Source of the DNA: Acidovorax sp. A79
Lineage (GTDB): Bacteria; Pseudomonadota; Gammaproteobacteria; Burkholderiales; Burkholderiaceae_C
Length of the DNA: 64,000 nt
Direction: 5' to 3'
Assembly (NCBI RefSeq): GCF_041154505.1
Contig: NZ_AP028672.1
Location: 5,062,501-5,126,500, forward strand
Shown: positions 44,857-53,561 of the stretch, in pieces
Position numbering within the stretch: the first letter of the stretch is position 1
How the letters are laid out: each line of letters starts with the position of its first letter
Notes under the pieces: model-generated
The model's database searches: none
Seen by the model: only the letters and a program-made list of their open reading frames with translations
What the model was told of the DNA's origin: nothing
Program-made: the position numbers and the translations under genes

Positions 44857-44991
44857 ATGACTGACATTGTCACCATCGGAATCGATCTGGCAAAGAATGT
44901 CTTTGCTGTGCATGGTGTTGGCGCGCATGCCGGATTGACCAGATCTGTGCAGATTTGCCTATCAGGGTGTGACCACACAATGACGGTTTAG
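44857..44991 (+). pseudogene. IS110-family transposase, N-terminal fragment
   Basis: ATG 44857 gives MTDIVTIGIDLAKNVFAVHG, the conserved RuvC-like DEDD start of IS110 transposases with the first catalytic Asp. Homology ends after about 22 residues and a stop comes at 44991. It lies 120 bp from a truncated attC arm; IS110/IS1111 relatives are known to insert into attC sites. Confidence 0.8.
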
Positions 44992-45055
44992 ACCTCCCGC
45001 CAACATTCCATCTGGACCGAAAAACAGATGGTCAATGTTGGACCGGCATTCATGA

Positions 45056-45238
45056 TCAGCTTGGCGCTGACGCCAACATCTCGGGATATCTTCGCTGGCC
45101 CACACTGCCGACAACGGCCATCCTGGCTTCAGGGAATGCCTCGCGGACCCACTTGGTCAGCGTTCCACGCCCTGGATAGCCCAGAGCCCTCATGGTGGCA
45201 GCGATGCATCGATCATGTGTCAGGTACCGGGCACGCCG
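45056..45238 (-). pseudogene. IS3-type transposase OrfA-like fragment
   Basis: The minus strand encodes TMRALGYPGRGTLTKWVREA followed by FPEARMAVVG, typical of the HTH region of IS3-family OrfA. No start or downstream OrfB is present. It is one of several remnants between 44.8 and 46 kb. Confidence 0.55.
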
Positions 45239-45304
45239 CCAACGGTCTGGCATCGTAGACACCCGTCGTACAACACACTGGGTGCTTCGATCAACAAGAT
45301 CACC

Positions 45305-45969
45305 ATGAGCACCTTTGGCAAGCGCGAAACCATCGGCGGCCATGCGCAGGCGTTGCTGGATGCGATACGGGCGCGCTTTGGACAGGGCGTCGAAGACAAA
45401 GAGGCCCTTATCACGGAGATTGATCAGCAACTCGGAGACTCGGTAGAAAAGGTGCTGCTGATCAAGGCCATCCTTGATGGCGATCAGCCAGACGATGGGA
45501 AGGGGCAGGGCCGATGCTGTTTCCTTACACCTATGTCCGGCCGTCCACTCGGCTGGCATGTGCGTTGCGGCGCCACGCTGCATTGGCAAATCTCGTCCAA
45601 GACGGCACTTATTGACGACATCTTGCCTGCCATGCGGACCGACGTGGTGCTCGAACATGGTGGCGCGGGGCGACGTATCGTCATCGACACCAAGTTCACC
45701 TCCATCGTCACGACAGGGTGGTATCGGGAGCAAAGCCTGCGAAGCGGCTACATCTACCAGATGTATGCCTATCTGAGGTCACAGGTCGGCTGTGGCGATC
45801 CGTTGGCAGACTCGGCAAGCGGCTTGCTGCTGCACCCTCCGCTGGAACGATGATCGATGAGATGGTCGTCATACAGGGCCATCCGCTCCGCTTTTCGACC
45901 GTTGACTTGGCCGCCAAGCCTGCCGAGATTCGTGCGCAGTTGTTGGGGTGCTTCGAGGTGTGGTGCTGA
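45305..45969 (+). pseudogene. McrC-like fragment joined to an unknown N-terminus, frameshifted
   Basis: ATG 45305 starts MSTFGKRETIGGHAQALLDA, a ~65-residue segment I do not recognise. From about 45565 the protein resembles the nuclease C-terminus of McrC: LPAMRTDVVLEHGGAGRRIV, IDTKF and GYIYQMYAYLRS, containing the D...DTK catalytic residues. The frame breaks at LLLHP; one extra C in CCC at 45835-45837 joins it to SAGTMIDEMVVIQGHPLRF, ending at 45969. McrC is normally ~350-450 aa and paired with McrB, which is absent, so this is a remnant even if the frameshift is an error. The 560 bp to 46531 hold no supported gene. Confidence 0.65.
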
Positions 45970-46531
45970 GTCGCGTCGGAATCAGCCAGAGCCAGCTGTG
46001 CGTTCAGTCCAGCTTGATCTGGCTCGGATCACAATTGATGGCCGCATTCCGCACAAGTGTCGCTGCGCACCTCGACTTTGGGGGCGAAATTGGCGCTTAC
46101 ATTTCGCTGGCGTCCAGGCGGTCCGAAATCGACGCGAGGAGGTAGGCGTAGATGACGGCAAGGTCGCGAGAACGAGGCATGGGCGCCGAGGGATCGGACA
46201 TCCGTTCAAGAATGGCTGAAGGCTCAATCAGCCCAATCATGCACCAAGATTGTGCGCCTTCCGCACACAAGGCGCCTTGCCCTACGTCTTAGGCCTCGCA
46301 GAAAACTTCAACCGGTTGGAGTGTTTTGGAACCGCAACGTTATGGCGGCCGGCCCAAGAAAACGAGGCCCACTCTACCCCGGTAGTCACACAACGTGGAA
46401 AGGACCCATTCACCAGTGGGTTTCGGCGAAAGGCTGAGCTTGTTCCTAGCTGCAGCGCCATACCTCATCTGTGGTATGGAAAAAATGCGGTTACAGTCAG
46501 AAACTGTCAAGAAATATTCCCTAGGCCGTTC

Positions 46532-47104
46532 ATGTTTCTGAAATCAGCTGTCTTTCTAGCACTCCTCACGCCCTTTATGGCATTCAGTCAAATCGGGGTG
46601 GAAATGCCCGCCAGCCCACCGCCGGAGACATCAGGGCCCACATTGGAACAGACGGTAGATTGGATAATAAAAAAACTCAACGCTGTTCCACACCCGACTT
46701 CGCTTGCAAAAGCCGACCAGACCTACCCTCCACATAAAGTGAGAGCGACAGGGGAGGGTTGCAGGGTGAGAATTTCTTTCTCTTACGCAAACGCATATAA
46801 AACATTCGAATTCTCTCGAAGTTTCAACTACAAAGACCTTAACCCTAAAGCCATCAAGGTAGTCGACTATGAGTTCGATGGAAATCAGATGGTATCAATT
46901 TATGCAGAAACCCTTGGCGACAAGAGAGTGATCGAACATATTGATGATTCAAGAATATTCATGAGTTGGCAATTGGAGATTGCAAATATGCTAATAGACG
47001 TCGAATACGGCGAGAGCCTCAAAAATGCGATTATCCATGCTCAGAAGTTGTGTGCACAAAAGGCTTCCGCCGACAAACCTCCCAAAGCGAAGGACCTCTT
47101 CTGA
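46532..47104 (+). CDS. Secreted hypothetical protein
   Basis: 190 aa from ATG 46532 with signal peptide MFLKSAVFLALLTPFMAFSQ. The mature chain has a single Cys early (GEGCRVRISFSYANAYKTFE) and one near the end (AQKLCAQKA), perhaps disulphide linked. The family is unknown. Its stop overlaps the next start (TGATG), so it is coupled with the Sel1 gene. Confidence 0.7.
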   Translation: MFLKSAVFLALLTPFMAFSQIGVEMPASPPPETSGPTLEQTVDWIIKKLNAVPHPTSLAKADQTYPPHKVRATGEGCRVRISFSYANAYKTFEFSRSFNYKDLNPKAIKVVDYEFDGNQMVSIYAETLGDKRVIEHIDDSRIFMSWQLEIANMLIDVEYGESLKNAIIHAQKLCAQKASADKPPKAKDLF

Positions 47105-48375
47105 TGTTCGGAAGGCCGAACTCGTACTCGCTTCTCGGAGCCACTCGTCGATTGCTATTATCGTTTTCTTTGTGCGCCGGGGCGGTCTTTGCAGCCTCAG
47201 CAGCACATTCTGCAAGCTTGGAAGCAGCCGAAAAATTCTTCCATGCAGGCAAGTACGAAGAAGCCTACGCGGACTATATAGTTTTCGCGCGACAGGGCAA
47301 CGCATTGGCTCAGCGTGTGGTTGGCGAGATGTACTTCCGTGGGCAAGGCGTACCACGAAGCTCCGAAGCTGCATATCAATGGAACTTGCGTGCAGCAGCC
47401 CAAGGCGATCACTTGGCGCAGTTCAGCGTCGGGTACTTTCACGAGAACGGCTTGGGTACACCAAAATCCATTGAACAGGCGCGGGAATACTATTTTCTTT
47501 CAGCCAAGCAAGACTACGGCCCTGCGCAAGAAAAGTTAGGCGATCTCTACAAAGCTATCGGCGATAAAAACTTGGCCGAGGCGTGGTACCAGAAAGCCGC
47601 ACTCAATAACGTTCCTTCTGCTAGTCAAAAATACTCCAGGCTATCTAATGCCTCTCGGGCGGCTGCAGCCAAATCAAAAGAGGAGTATGCAGAAGAAGTT
47701 GCCAGATCGGAGGCCGATGACTTGGCCCGAACATGCAGTCAATGCAGAGGCAATGAATACCGCCAGTGCACCGAAAAACAGATTCCCTTCTGGTCATGCA
47801 ACCAAACTGCGCCTTCGTTCGGCGACGCGCTCAGAGCGAACTTGGCGCAAGACAAGGCGAATCTGGAGAACTCGCGCCGACGTATAGACGCCATCACAGC
47901 GCAAGCGCTCCAGGAGCCAAACAGATTGCGGTCAGCCCTTCAGGCCAACCGAGGAACGGCTGACAGCACCCGCCCAAAGACCGCCCCAGACGCATCCCCG
48001 GGTCAATCAACCGCGCGGAACTCGTCGAATGTGGCGACGCCCACGGCCAGTGCTGATACGGAAATCATCGAATCGAACAATTACGAGCGCTTTCCCACTT
48101 CGGAAACATGGGGCGATCCAGTTCCGCCTTGGATGGCCTTCAAGGGACAAGGCCCGTCGCGAGCAGCAGCCTGCAGTTCGGCCACCAGCCTGCGTGAAGC
48201 GAGAATTTCTGAGGACATTGCGAGGGGCTTCGTTGAAGTCAAAGACCGAACCGAATGCGTCTGCCAAACCACCCCGCGTCAAAACTCGACTATTCGCCTA
48301 CAAAAAGGCTGGCTTTGTGTCGCCTACTGGAGTCTTACCGACCTCAGAAAGCGTCGAGGTGACTCTTCTCGGTGA
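47104..48375 (+). CDS. Secreted Sel1-repeat protein
   Basis: 423 aa from ATG 47104. A signal peptide (LLLSFSLCAGAVFAASAAHS) is followed by three to four Sel1-type repeats: GEMYFRGQGVPRSSEAAYQW, VGYFHENGLGTPKSIEQARE and LGDLYKAIGDKNLAEAWYQK. A CxxC segment (CSQCRGNEYRQC) and a disordered Ser/Thr/Ala stretch lead to a C-terminal Cys-containing domain. Sel1 proteins act as scaffolds in envelope and secretion-related complexes. It lies between a secreted protein and a lipase in one operon. Confidence 0.8.
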   Translation: MFGRPNSYSLLGATRRLLLSFSLCAGAVFAASAAHSASLEAAEKFFHAGKYEEAYADYIVFARQGNALAQRVVGEMYFRGQGVPRSSEAAYQWNLRAAAQGDHLAQFSVGYFHENGLGTPKSIEQAREYYFLSAKQDYGPAQEKLGDLYKAIGDKNLAEAWYQKAALNNVPSASQKYSRLSNASRAAAAKSKEEYAEEVARSEADDLARTCSQCRGNEYRQCTEKQIPFWSCNQTAPSFGDALRANLAQDKANLENSRRRIDAITAQALQEPNRLRSALQANRGTADSTRPKTAPDASPGQSTARNSSNVATPTASADTEIIESNNYERFPTSETWGDPVPPWMAFKGQGPSRAAACSSATSLREARISEDIARGFVEVKDRTECVCQTTPRQNSTIRLQKGWLCVAYWSLTDLRKRRGDSSR

Positions 48376-48414
48376 TATCTGCCCTTCCGACGCAACAATA
48401 GAAACGGAGCGACA

Positions 48415-49494
48415 ATGATAAAAATGTGTTTTCGAATTATTTTCGCGACGATCCTATCAACCTCCCTGATTGGATGCGGAGCCGTTAAAGCTCTGCATGC
48501 GCACAGCGATGTCCATGATGCAAAAGAAGGAAAGCCTGGTAATGATGTCACAGTGCCAAATGACAGCGATGACTGGTTCCTTTTGGACATGTCCCAAAAA
48601 TATGGCCTCATGGCGGTTTTTGCCTTGACAGCATACCGCCTTGATATGGACGTTTCGGATCGCGACCAATTTGCTTGCGACTATCTGAAGCCCACCTACG
48701 CGGGCGACCGGAACTTCGGCATGCCACGCCACGCTGCGTCGGAATCGCGAGCAGAGTTCTGGGAGCGCTGGGTCCCAAGGGAAACCCGGGTTGGTGACGA
48801 ACCTCCTTGCGTGAACGATCTCAGTGACGGCCTGTTCTACGAGACCTATGTGCGTCGCAATGCTGACGGAAAAATCCTCGCGTTTGTTATCGCCTACAGA
48901 GGTACAGAAAATAGGAAAGGCCAGTGGGCAATCGATTGGCGCTCGAACCTTTCAAACGTTTTCGGATTTGAACCTGCCGCGTATGCCAATGCACGCGGGC
49001 GCCTCGAAGGACTCGTCAAACTCATGCGAATCGAAGGACCCAGTGCGAGAATTTACGCTGTCGGCCATTCATTGGGGGGTGGTTTGGCACAGCAGGCCGG
49101 ATATATGTCAGATGAAGTTTTTGAAGTCTACGCCTTCAACACATCGCCGGTCACGAATTGGACAAACCTGCGACTTCAAGGCAAGGTGAAAAAAGGCTAC
49201 CCGATTATTCATCGCGTCTCAAATGGCGGAGAGGCCCTCACTTCTGTGCGATTTCTCACCGCTTCCGCCACCGGAACCAGCCATGGACGCCACGACACCC
49301 AAATTCAGTTCGGGCCGAAGGCACTTATCAAAGGGCACTCTATGGGCCTCCTTACCTGCAACTTCGCCAAAATCCTGAGCGACAACAAATCAGAATCAGC
49401 CCATCACTTGTATCCACCAAGCTATATTAATGAATACGTTCTACGCCCCGATGGCGATAAAACGCCTGGAAAGAGAGTTTGCGACGACGTATAG
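48415..49494 (+). CDS. Class 3 lipase-like lipoprotein
   Basis: 359 aa with a lipoprotein signal (IIFATILSTSLIGC). The alpha/beta-hydrolase core shows the oxyanion strand AFVIAYRGTE and the nucleophile elbow IYAVGHSLGGGLAQQAGY; His candidates follow (HDTQ, GHSMG). It is probably an envelope-anchored phospholipase or lipase. It is the last gene of the three-gene unit starting at 46532. An antibacterial or autolytic role is possible, but no cognate immunity gene is evident. Confidence 0.85.
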   Translation: MIKMCFRIIFATILSTSLIGCGAVKALHAHSDVHDAKEGKPGNDVTVPNDSDDWFLLDMSQKYGLMAVFALTAYRLDMDVSDRDQFACDYLKPTYAGDRNFGMPRHAASESRAEFWERWVPRETRVGDEPPCVNDLSDGLFYETYVRRNADGKILAFVIAYRGTENRKGQWAIDWRSNLSNVFGFEPAAYANARGRLEGLVKLMRIEGPSARIYAVGHSLGGGLAQQAGYMSDEVFEVYAFNTSPVTNWTNLRLQGKVKKGYPIIHRVSNGGEALTSVRFLTASATGTSHGRHDTQIQFGPKALIKGHSMGLLTCNFAKILSDNKSESAHHLYPPSYINEYVLRPDGDKTPGKRVCDDV

Positions 49495-49618
49495 GTACGA
49501 GTCACGGTAGCCAGGCTGACGATCCGGAGCGAGCCATCGCAGCAGGGATGGCCTTGCGGTCCGGATACGCACTGGCTCAGGGCCTGCCCTGCAGTCGATG
49601 CGTGCACGCTCCAAGCGG

Positions 49619-50740
49619 TCACTCCATTTGGAGCGCCTGAACCAACTGCACAAGCTCCACCTGACGATGGCATCCTGTCTTTGCCATCAGGTTCCTCGCA
49701 TGCGTGCGCGCCGTGTGCCAACTGCAACCTTCGGCCACAGCGAAGTCCTTGATGGACTTGCCAGCAGTGAGCAGCAGAGCGAGGCGGGCCTCGGCGGGAG
49801 ACAGGCCCAGCATCTCCCCCACCACCCTGTGGTCCAAGCCCCCTATAGCGCCTGGGACCACCAAAATGACCACCGCCATGGGGATCTGCCAGGCTGAGGC
49901 GAGCGTATGACTGGATTTGAGTGGTAAGACGGACGCGATGAGCCGGTCCATTTGTGGGTGGCTGCTTTGACACTCCAGCGCGCCCGCGCGGCAGGGGCTG
50001 GCGCACGCAGTTCTCACCAGCAGCTGAAGACGCGCCTGGTGCTCACTCCGCGCACATTGCAATCTGCCATTCGCAGAGCGCAGTGGACTTGATGGCCCGA
50101 GAAAACGTTGCACAGCAGTGTTGGCGTACTCAATGCGGCAATGCGCGTCCACCACCAGCATTCCTTGCGGGAGGCTATCCAGAGCGGAAAGACCAAGGGC
50201 GGCTTGCCGAGACAGGTGACCCACTAGTGCTCGAAGTTTCGCCGCCCGGTTGATGTGGGGCATCAGCTGCTCGATAACCGCCCTGTGCTTCGATTCATAA
50301 GCCCGCCCATCCAAAGGGCGCATGAAGCTCAAGAAGTCCTGCGCAGATCCCTCCGCTCGAACCATGGACGCAGCAGTGTGTCGCAGGCCCAATGGCGCGA
50401 GCCAGTCGTTGTACAGGGCATCGCGCGAGAAATCCCTGCTGCCGATGTGTTCGTGGTCCAGCATCACTGCGCCCACTGGCATGCGCAAGGTAGCCGCCAT
50501 GCGCAGGTCTGTATCGGCGTACCGCTGCTCATACTCGGCCATGCGGTCGCCAGTCAGCCCCGTACGCTCCGGATTGCCTGCGCTTTCCGGCACGCGCGCT
50601 CCGCTCGTATCCAGGGTGAAGTAATGGAATGCGACAGCCTCGATGTGGGTGCAGAGGCCATCGAGCGCGGCATGCCACGACTGGGGCGACAACACCCCGT
50701 CGTACAAGTGACTGACAGTGGTTTCGATCTGCTTTTGCAT
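49619..50740 (-). CDS. LuxR-family transcriptional regulator with PAS-like domain
   Basis: 373 aa. A PAS-like region (SALDSLPQGMLVVDAHCRIE, YANTAVQRFLG) precedes a C-terminal LuxR HTH: LSPAEARLALLLTAGKSIKD, FAVAEGCSWHTARTHARNLM, KTGCHRQVELV. The ligand is unknown. It is convergent with the lipase operon. Confidence 0.9.
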   Translation of the reverse strand: MQKQIETTVSHLYDGVLSPQSWHAALDGLCTHIEAVAFHYFTLDTSGARVPESAGNPERTGLTGDRMAEYEQRYADTDLRMAATLRMPVGAVMLDHEHIGSRDFSRDALYNDWLAPLGLRHTAASMVRAEGSAQDFLSFMRPLDGRAYESKHRAVIEQLMPHINRAAKLRALVGHLSRQAALGLSALDSLPQGMLVVDAHCRIEYANTAVQRFLGPSSPLRSANGRLQCARSEHQARLQLLVRTACASPCRAGALECQSSHPQMDRLIASVLPLKSSHTLASAWQIPMAVVILVVPGAIGGLDHRVVGEMLGLSPAEARLALLLTAGKSIKDFAVAEGCSWHTARTHARNLMAKTGCHRQVELVQLVQALQME

Positions 50741-50934
50741 GTTTCGCCTGCTCGCAATTCGCGAATCGCCTGCAAATGGACCCAGGATACGACTTCAAAC
50801 AGCCACACACGCGCAGGTACCTGCGCTGCCTGCCGGTTCGAAGTCTACTCAGGCGCGAATGGGTGGGCCAGGTCGGCACCCGACAGCGCCAGCTCAGCTA
50901 AGATGTTGTAACAAAAATCTTGAGGAAGCTGGTG

Positions 50935-51861
50935 ATGGCAGCGACAAAAACGACACCTGACCACACCGCGCTGTGGCTGTACGCAATGTGCGCCGGCTTA
51001 TCGGCGTATTGCTACTACGCAATGACTCAGACAAAGGTGTACGTGCTGCCGGCGATCATCCTTGTGGCCGCCCTGGCAGTGCTCCTGCCCCCTTCCCGCA
51101 AGCGGTTGAAGATCCGCCTCGGACTGAAGCCGAGTATCGCCCTGGCTGTGGCCTTGTTCTTCGGCATAGCGCTTTCGGCGGGATATCAGAAGGCGAAGAG
51201 GGAAGAGGCCGCGCAGCAGAAAATGCAGCAGGAGGCAGCGGCTAAGCGGGCGAAGCAGAAGACCGACCGCGAGGTCGAGTACGCTGCGAACAAAACCAAA
51301 ATCATCGCTGAGGTCGAGCAGCAACTCGCGTCAAACCAGCCCCGTGAAGCCCTGGCGACCATCACCAGGTTCATGACCGTGACCAAAGACCCCGACCTGG
51401 GCAGATTGCAGCATCGCGCATCGGTGCAGGTGATGCGCCTAGATCTTGAGCAGAACGAGGCCGGGTTGCCGCCCGAGCGGCTCAAGACCATCTACGCCAC
51501 GCTCATCCAGGAGGAGCCAGGCGGCAGGGACCGATACCAAAACAAGCTCAATGCGATCGAGGACAAGGTGGAAGCGCAGCGCAAGGTCCAAGAGGCCGCT
51601 GCTCAGCGGGCGGCAATGGATGCCAAGCTGAAAAGCCAGTTCTCTGCATGGGACGGATCACACAGGAACGTTGAGGCCGTTATCAAGGCGCGCCTGAAGG
51701 ATCCCAAAAGCTATGAGCATGTGGAAACGAAGTACGTGGTGAATACAAACTCCATCACCGTGTTCACGACCTACCGCGCGCGCAACAGCTTCAACGCGCT
51801 CGTTCCGGGAACCGTCACTGCAACGGTCGATGCCGATGGGAACGTGCTGAGCCTCAACTGA
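50935..51861 (+). CDS. Hypothetical membrane protein with coiled coil
   Basis: 308 aa from ATG 50935, preceded by a GAGGAA ribosome-binding site. Two or three N-terminal transmembrane segments (ALWLYAMCAGLSAYCYYAM, VLPAIILVAALAVLLP, IALAVALFFGIALSA) precede a long Ala/Lys/Glu coiled coil. The C-terminal small domain (LKDPKSYEHVETKYVVNTNS) looks like a conserved beta-rich module found in bacterial secreted or membrane proteins. Function unknown. The next 695 bp (51862-52556) hold nothing I can support. Confidence 0.75.
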   Translation: MAATKTTPDHTALWLYAMCAGLSAYCYYAMTQTKVYVLPAIILVAALAVLLPPSRKRLKIRLGLKPSIALAVALFFGIALSAGYQKAKREEAAQQKMQQEAAAKRAKQKTDREVEYAANKTKIIAEVEQQLASNQPREALATITRFMTVTKDPDLGRLQHRASVQVMRLDLEQNEAGLPPERLKTIYATLIQEEPGGRDRYQNKLNAIEDKVEAQRKVQEAAAQRAAMDAKLKSQFSAWDGSHRNVEAVIKARLKDPKSYEHVETKYVVNTNSITVFTTYRARNSFNALVPGTVTATVDADGNVLSLN

Positions 51862-52556
51862 CCCCAACAGTGAGACTAGAGAAACGGAAGCTCACGGTTT
51901 GACACAAAAACCGCGGCTTTGATCATTTATTTATAAAGTTAGGACCCCATCGGGCTGTATTTGGGCACTCCTTTGCAACCTACTTCCTTCTCGTGGGTGC
52001 ACGTAGCTAACATCTACTTCGCTGCTCACGATCAACGGTCAAGGTGCTCAAGTGGCCAGTTTCAGTGTTCAAGTGGACTGGGATACACACCTAAAGCTGT
52101 GCCATCAAGAAGGCCCAGCAACTGCTCGGTTGAAGAGGGCGATCAGGCGTCTTGCGATGGAAAGACCGAGGCAGCCAACTCCTGACGCCTCAGTTCGCAG
52201 GCCGGTAGGTCGGCGGGCCCAACTGAGGCCTGACATGACGCCGCGGACAACAACTGCTGAGGATGGCGCCTACGTCCAGCGGCTGGGCTGCGCCCATTTT
52301 GCGCACCTGCGTGCCGTCCTCGAAGACCTGTCCCCCACGCGGCCGCACAGCACTACCTGGCCGCAGACACGTCGGCCAGCTGAGACGACTGCTACTCTTG
52401 GCGAGAGCAGTCACCCAGTCCCAAACCGCGAACGACCGCGATCAGCCTTAAGCAGTAAGGATCCGTAAGACGCCCCCGCGATCACAAAGTCGACGCACAA
52501 TTATTCTTGCCGGAGCCCCGGTGGGTTACGGTTGCATGGAAATTAACAGACCTTCC

Positions 52557-53558
52557 TTAGGCGAGTTCCAAAGTCCCTACATGAAACACGCCCGGCCCGA
52601 ACAAATAGCCAGCCGGTATCGCCATCGCAAAGTTGCTGGATGGGCTCCCCCAGAAGTGCATGCCGTACAGGGTTCCATCACCGCCGATGACGGGCGATCC
52701 GCTGTCCCCCGGTTGGGTTGCCGCCTGGAACTGGTATGCGCATACGATCTGGATGTCTCCGCAACCTGGGTAAGGCAGTTGGACTTCGGGCCAAGTTTTC
52801 ACGTAGACCGCATGCACAAGGCGACCAGGCGCATAGATCGTGCAGTCATGTGGCTTTGAAAGGCCCATGTCCGTGCTCCTGGGCTGCATACCACTGTGTA
52901 CCCATTCGACCGTGCTGCCGGCCTCGACGCGGGCGATGGCCGCATCGATCTGAGAAGGCTGCTGGGGCGTCATGGGGACAGCCTCGAACAACTGGCCAAA
53001 GGGCACACCTTGGCGGTCAGCCACCAGCGTATCCATCACGACGCGGCATCCCCCAACCTTGGGTGACAACGTCAACACATGGTGGCAACTGAGCGCGAAC
53101 AGATCTGGCTGTCCCTGAGCTCGAACTAGACAACAGACTGCTCCCGTGCCACGGATTGCTGGTTGGCTGGCCGATACAACAAGGATGCCAGATGCTGCGT
53201 CGGTAGCAAGGTGAGGGCCGCTATCGGCCAACTCCTCCACATCCGTGGGGACATGAACCTGACGCCGGCGACCATCAATCTTGATCGTGGTCCTGATGGC
53301 ATGCGGCAATTGCTTGCCTGCCTCCGCTTTGCGCAGCACCAGAAACCCGAGGCAAAGCGTGGGCAAGCGCTCGCCAGCAGTCGTCTTGTGCCCAATGCCC
53401 ACCGAAAGTACTTCCGGGAACTCTCTCTTCAGCAGCTTGGACCTGCTCCGGCAAAGCCGCGTGAGCACCTGCAATTGCTTTTCGGATGGCAGTTGCTCCC
53501 AGGTGCCTGTGGACGACGCCGCCGACTGCGCTTTAGCTCTCGAGACGCAGCTTGGCAT
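52557..53558 (-). CDS. Trypsin-like serine protease
   Basis: 333 aa. The triad is visible: His in LFALSCHHVLTLS, Asp in SQIDAAIARVEAG and Ser in TQPGDSGSPVIGGDGTLYGM. No N-terminal signal peptide is evident from ATG 53558, so either the start is different or the enzyme is cytoplasmic. It is encoded 3 bp after the lipoprotein gene, so the two probably work together. Confidence 0.8.
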   Translation of the reverse strand: MPSCVSRAKAQSAASSTGTWEQLPSEKQLQVLTRLCRSRSKLLKREFPEVLSVGIGHKTTAGERLPTLCLGFLVLRKAEAGKQLPHAIRTTIKIDGRRRQVHVPTDVEELADSGPHLATDAASGILVVSASQPAIRGTGAVCCLVRAQGQPDLFALSCHHVLTLSPKVGGCRVVMDTLVADRQGVPFGQLFEAVPMTPQQPSQIDAAIARVEAGSTVEWVHSGMQPRSTDMGLSKPHDCTIYAPGRLVHAVYVKTWPEVQLPYPGCGDIQIVCAYQFQAATQPGDSGSPVIGGDGTLYGMHFWGSPSSNFAMAIPAGYLFGPGVFHVGTLELA

Positions 53559-53561
53559 CGC

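Noticed and set aside
45215..45853. 212-aa intact protein starting at 45215
   Set aside because: The first 30 codons overlap an IS3-type remnant; the McrC-like part continues in another frame after 45837, so it is a broken gene with a later start.
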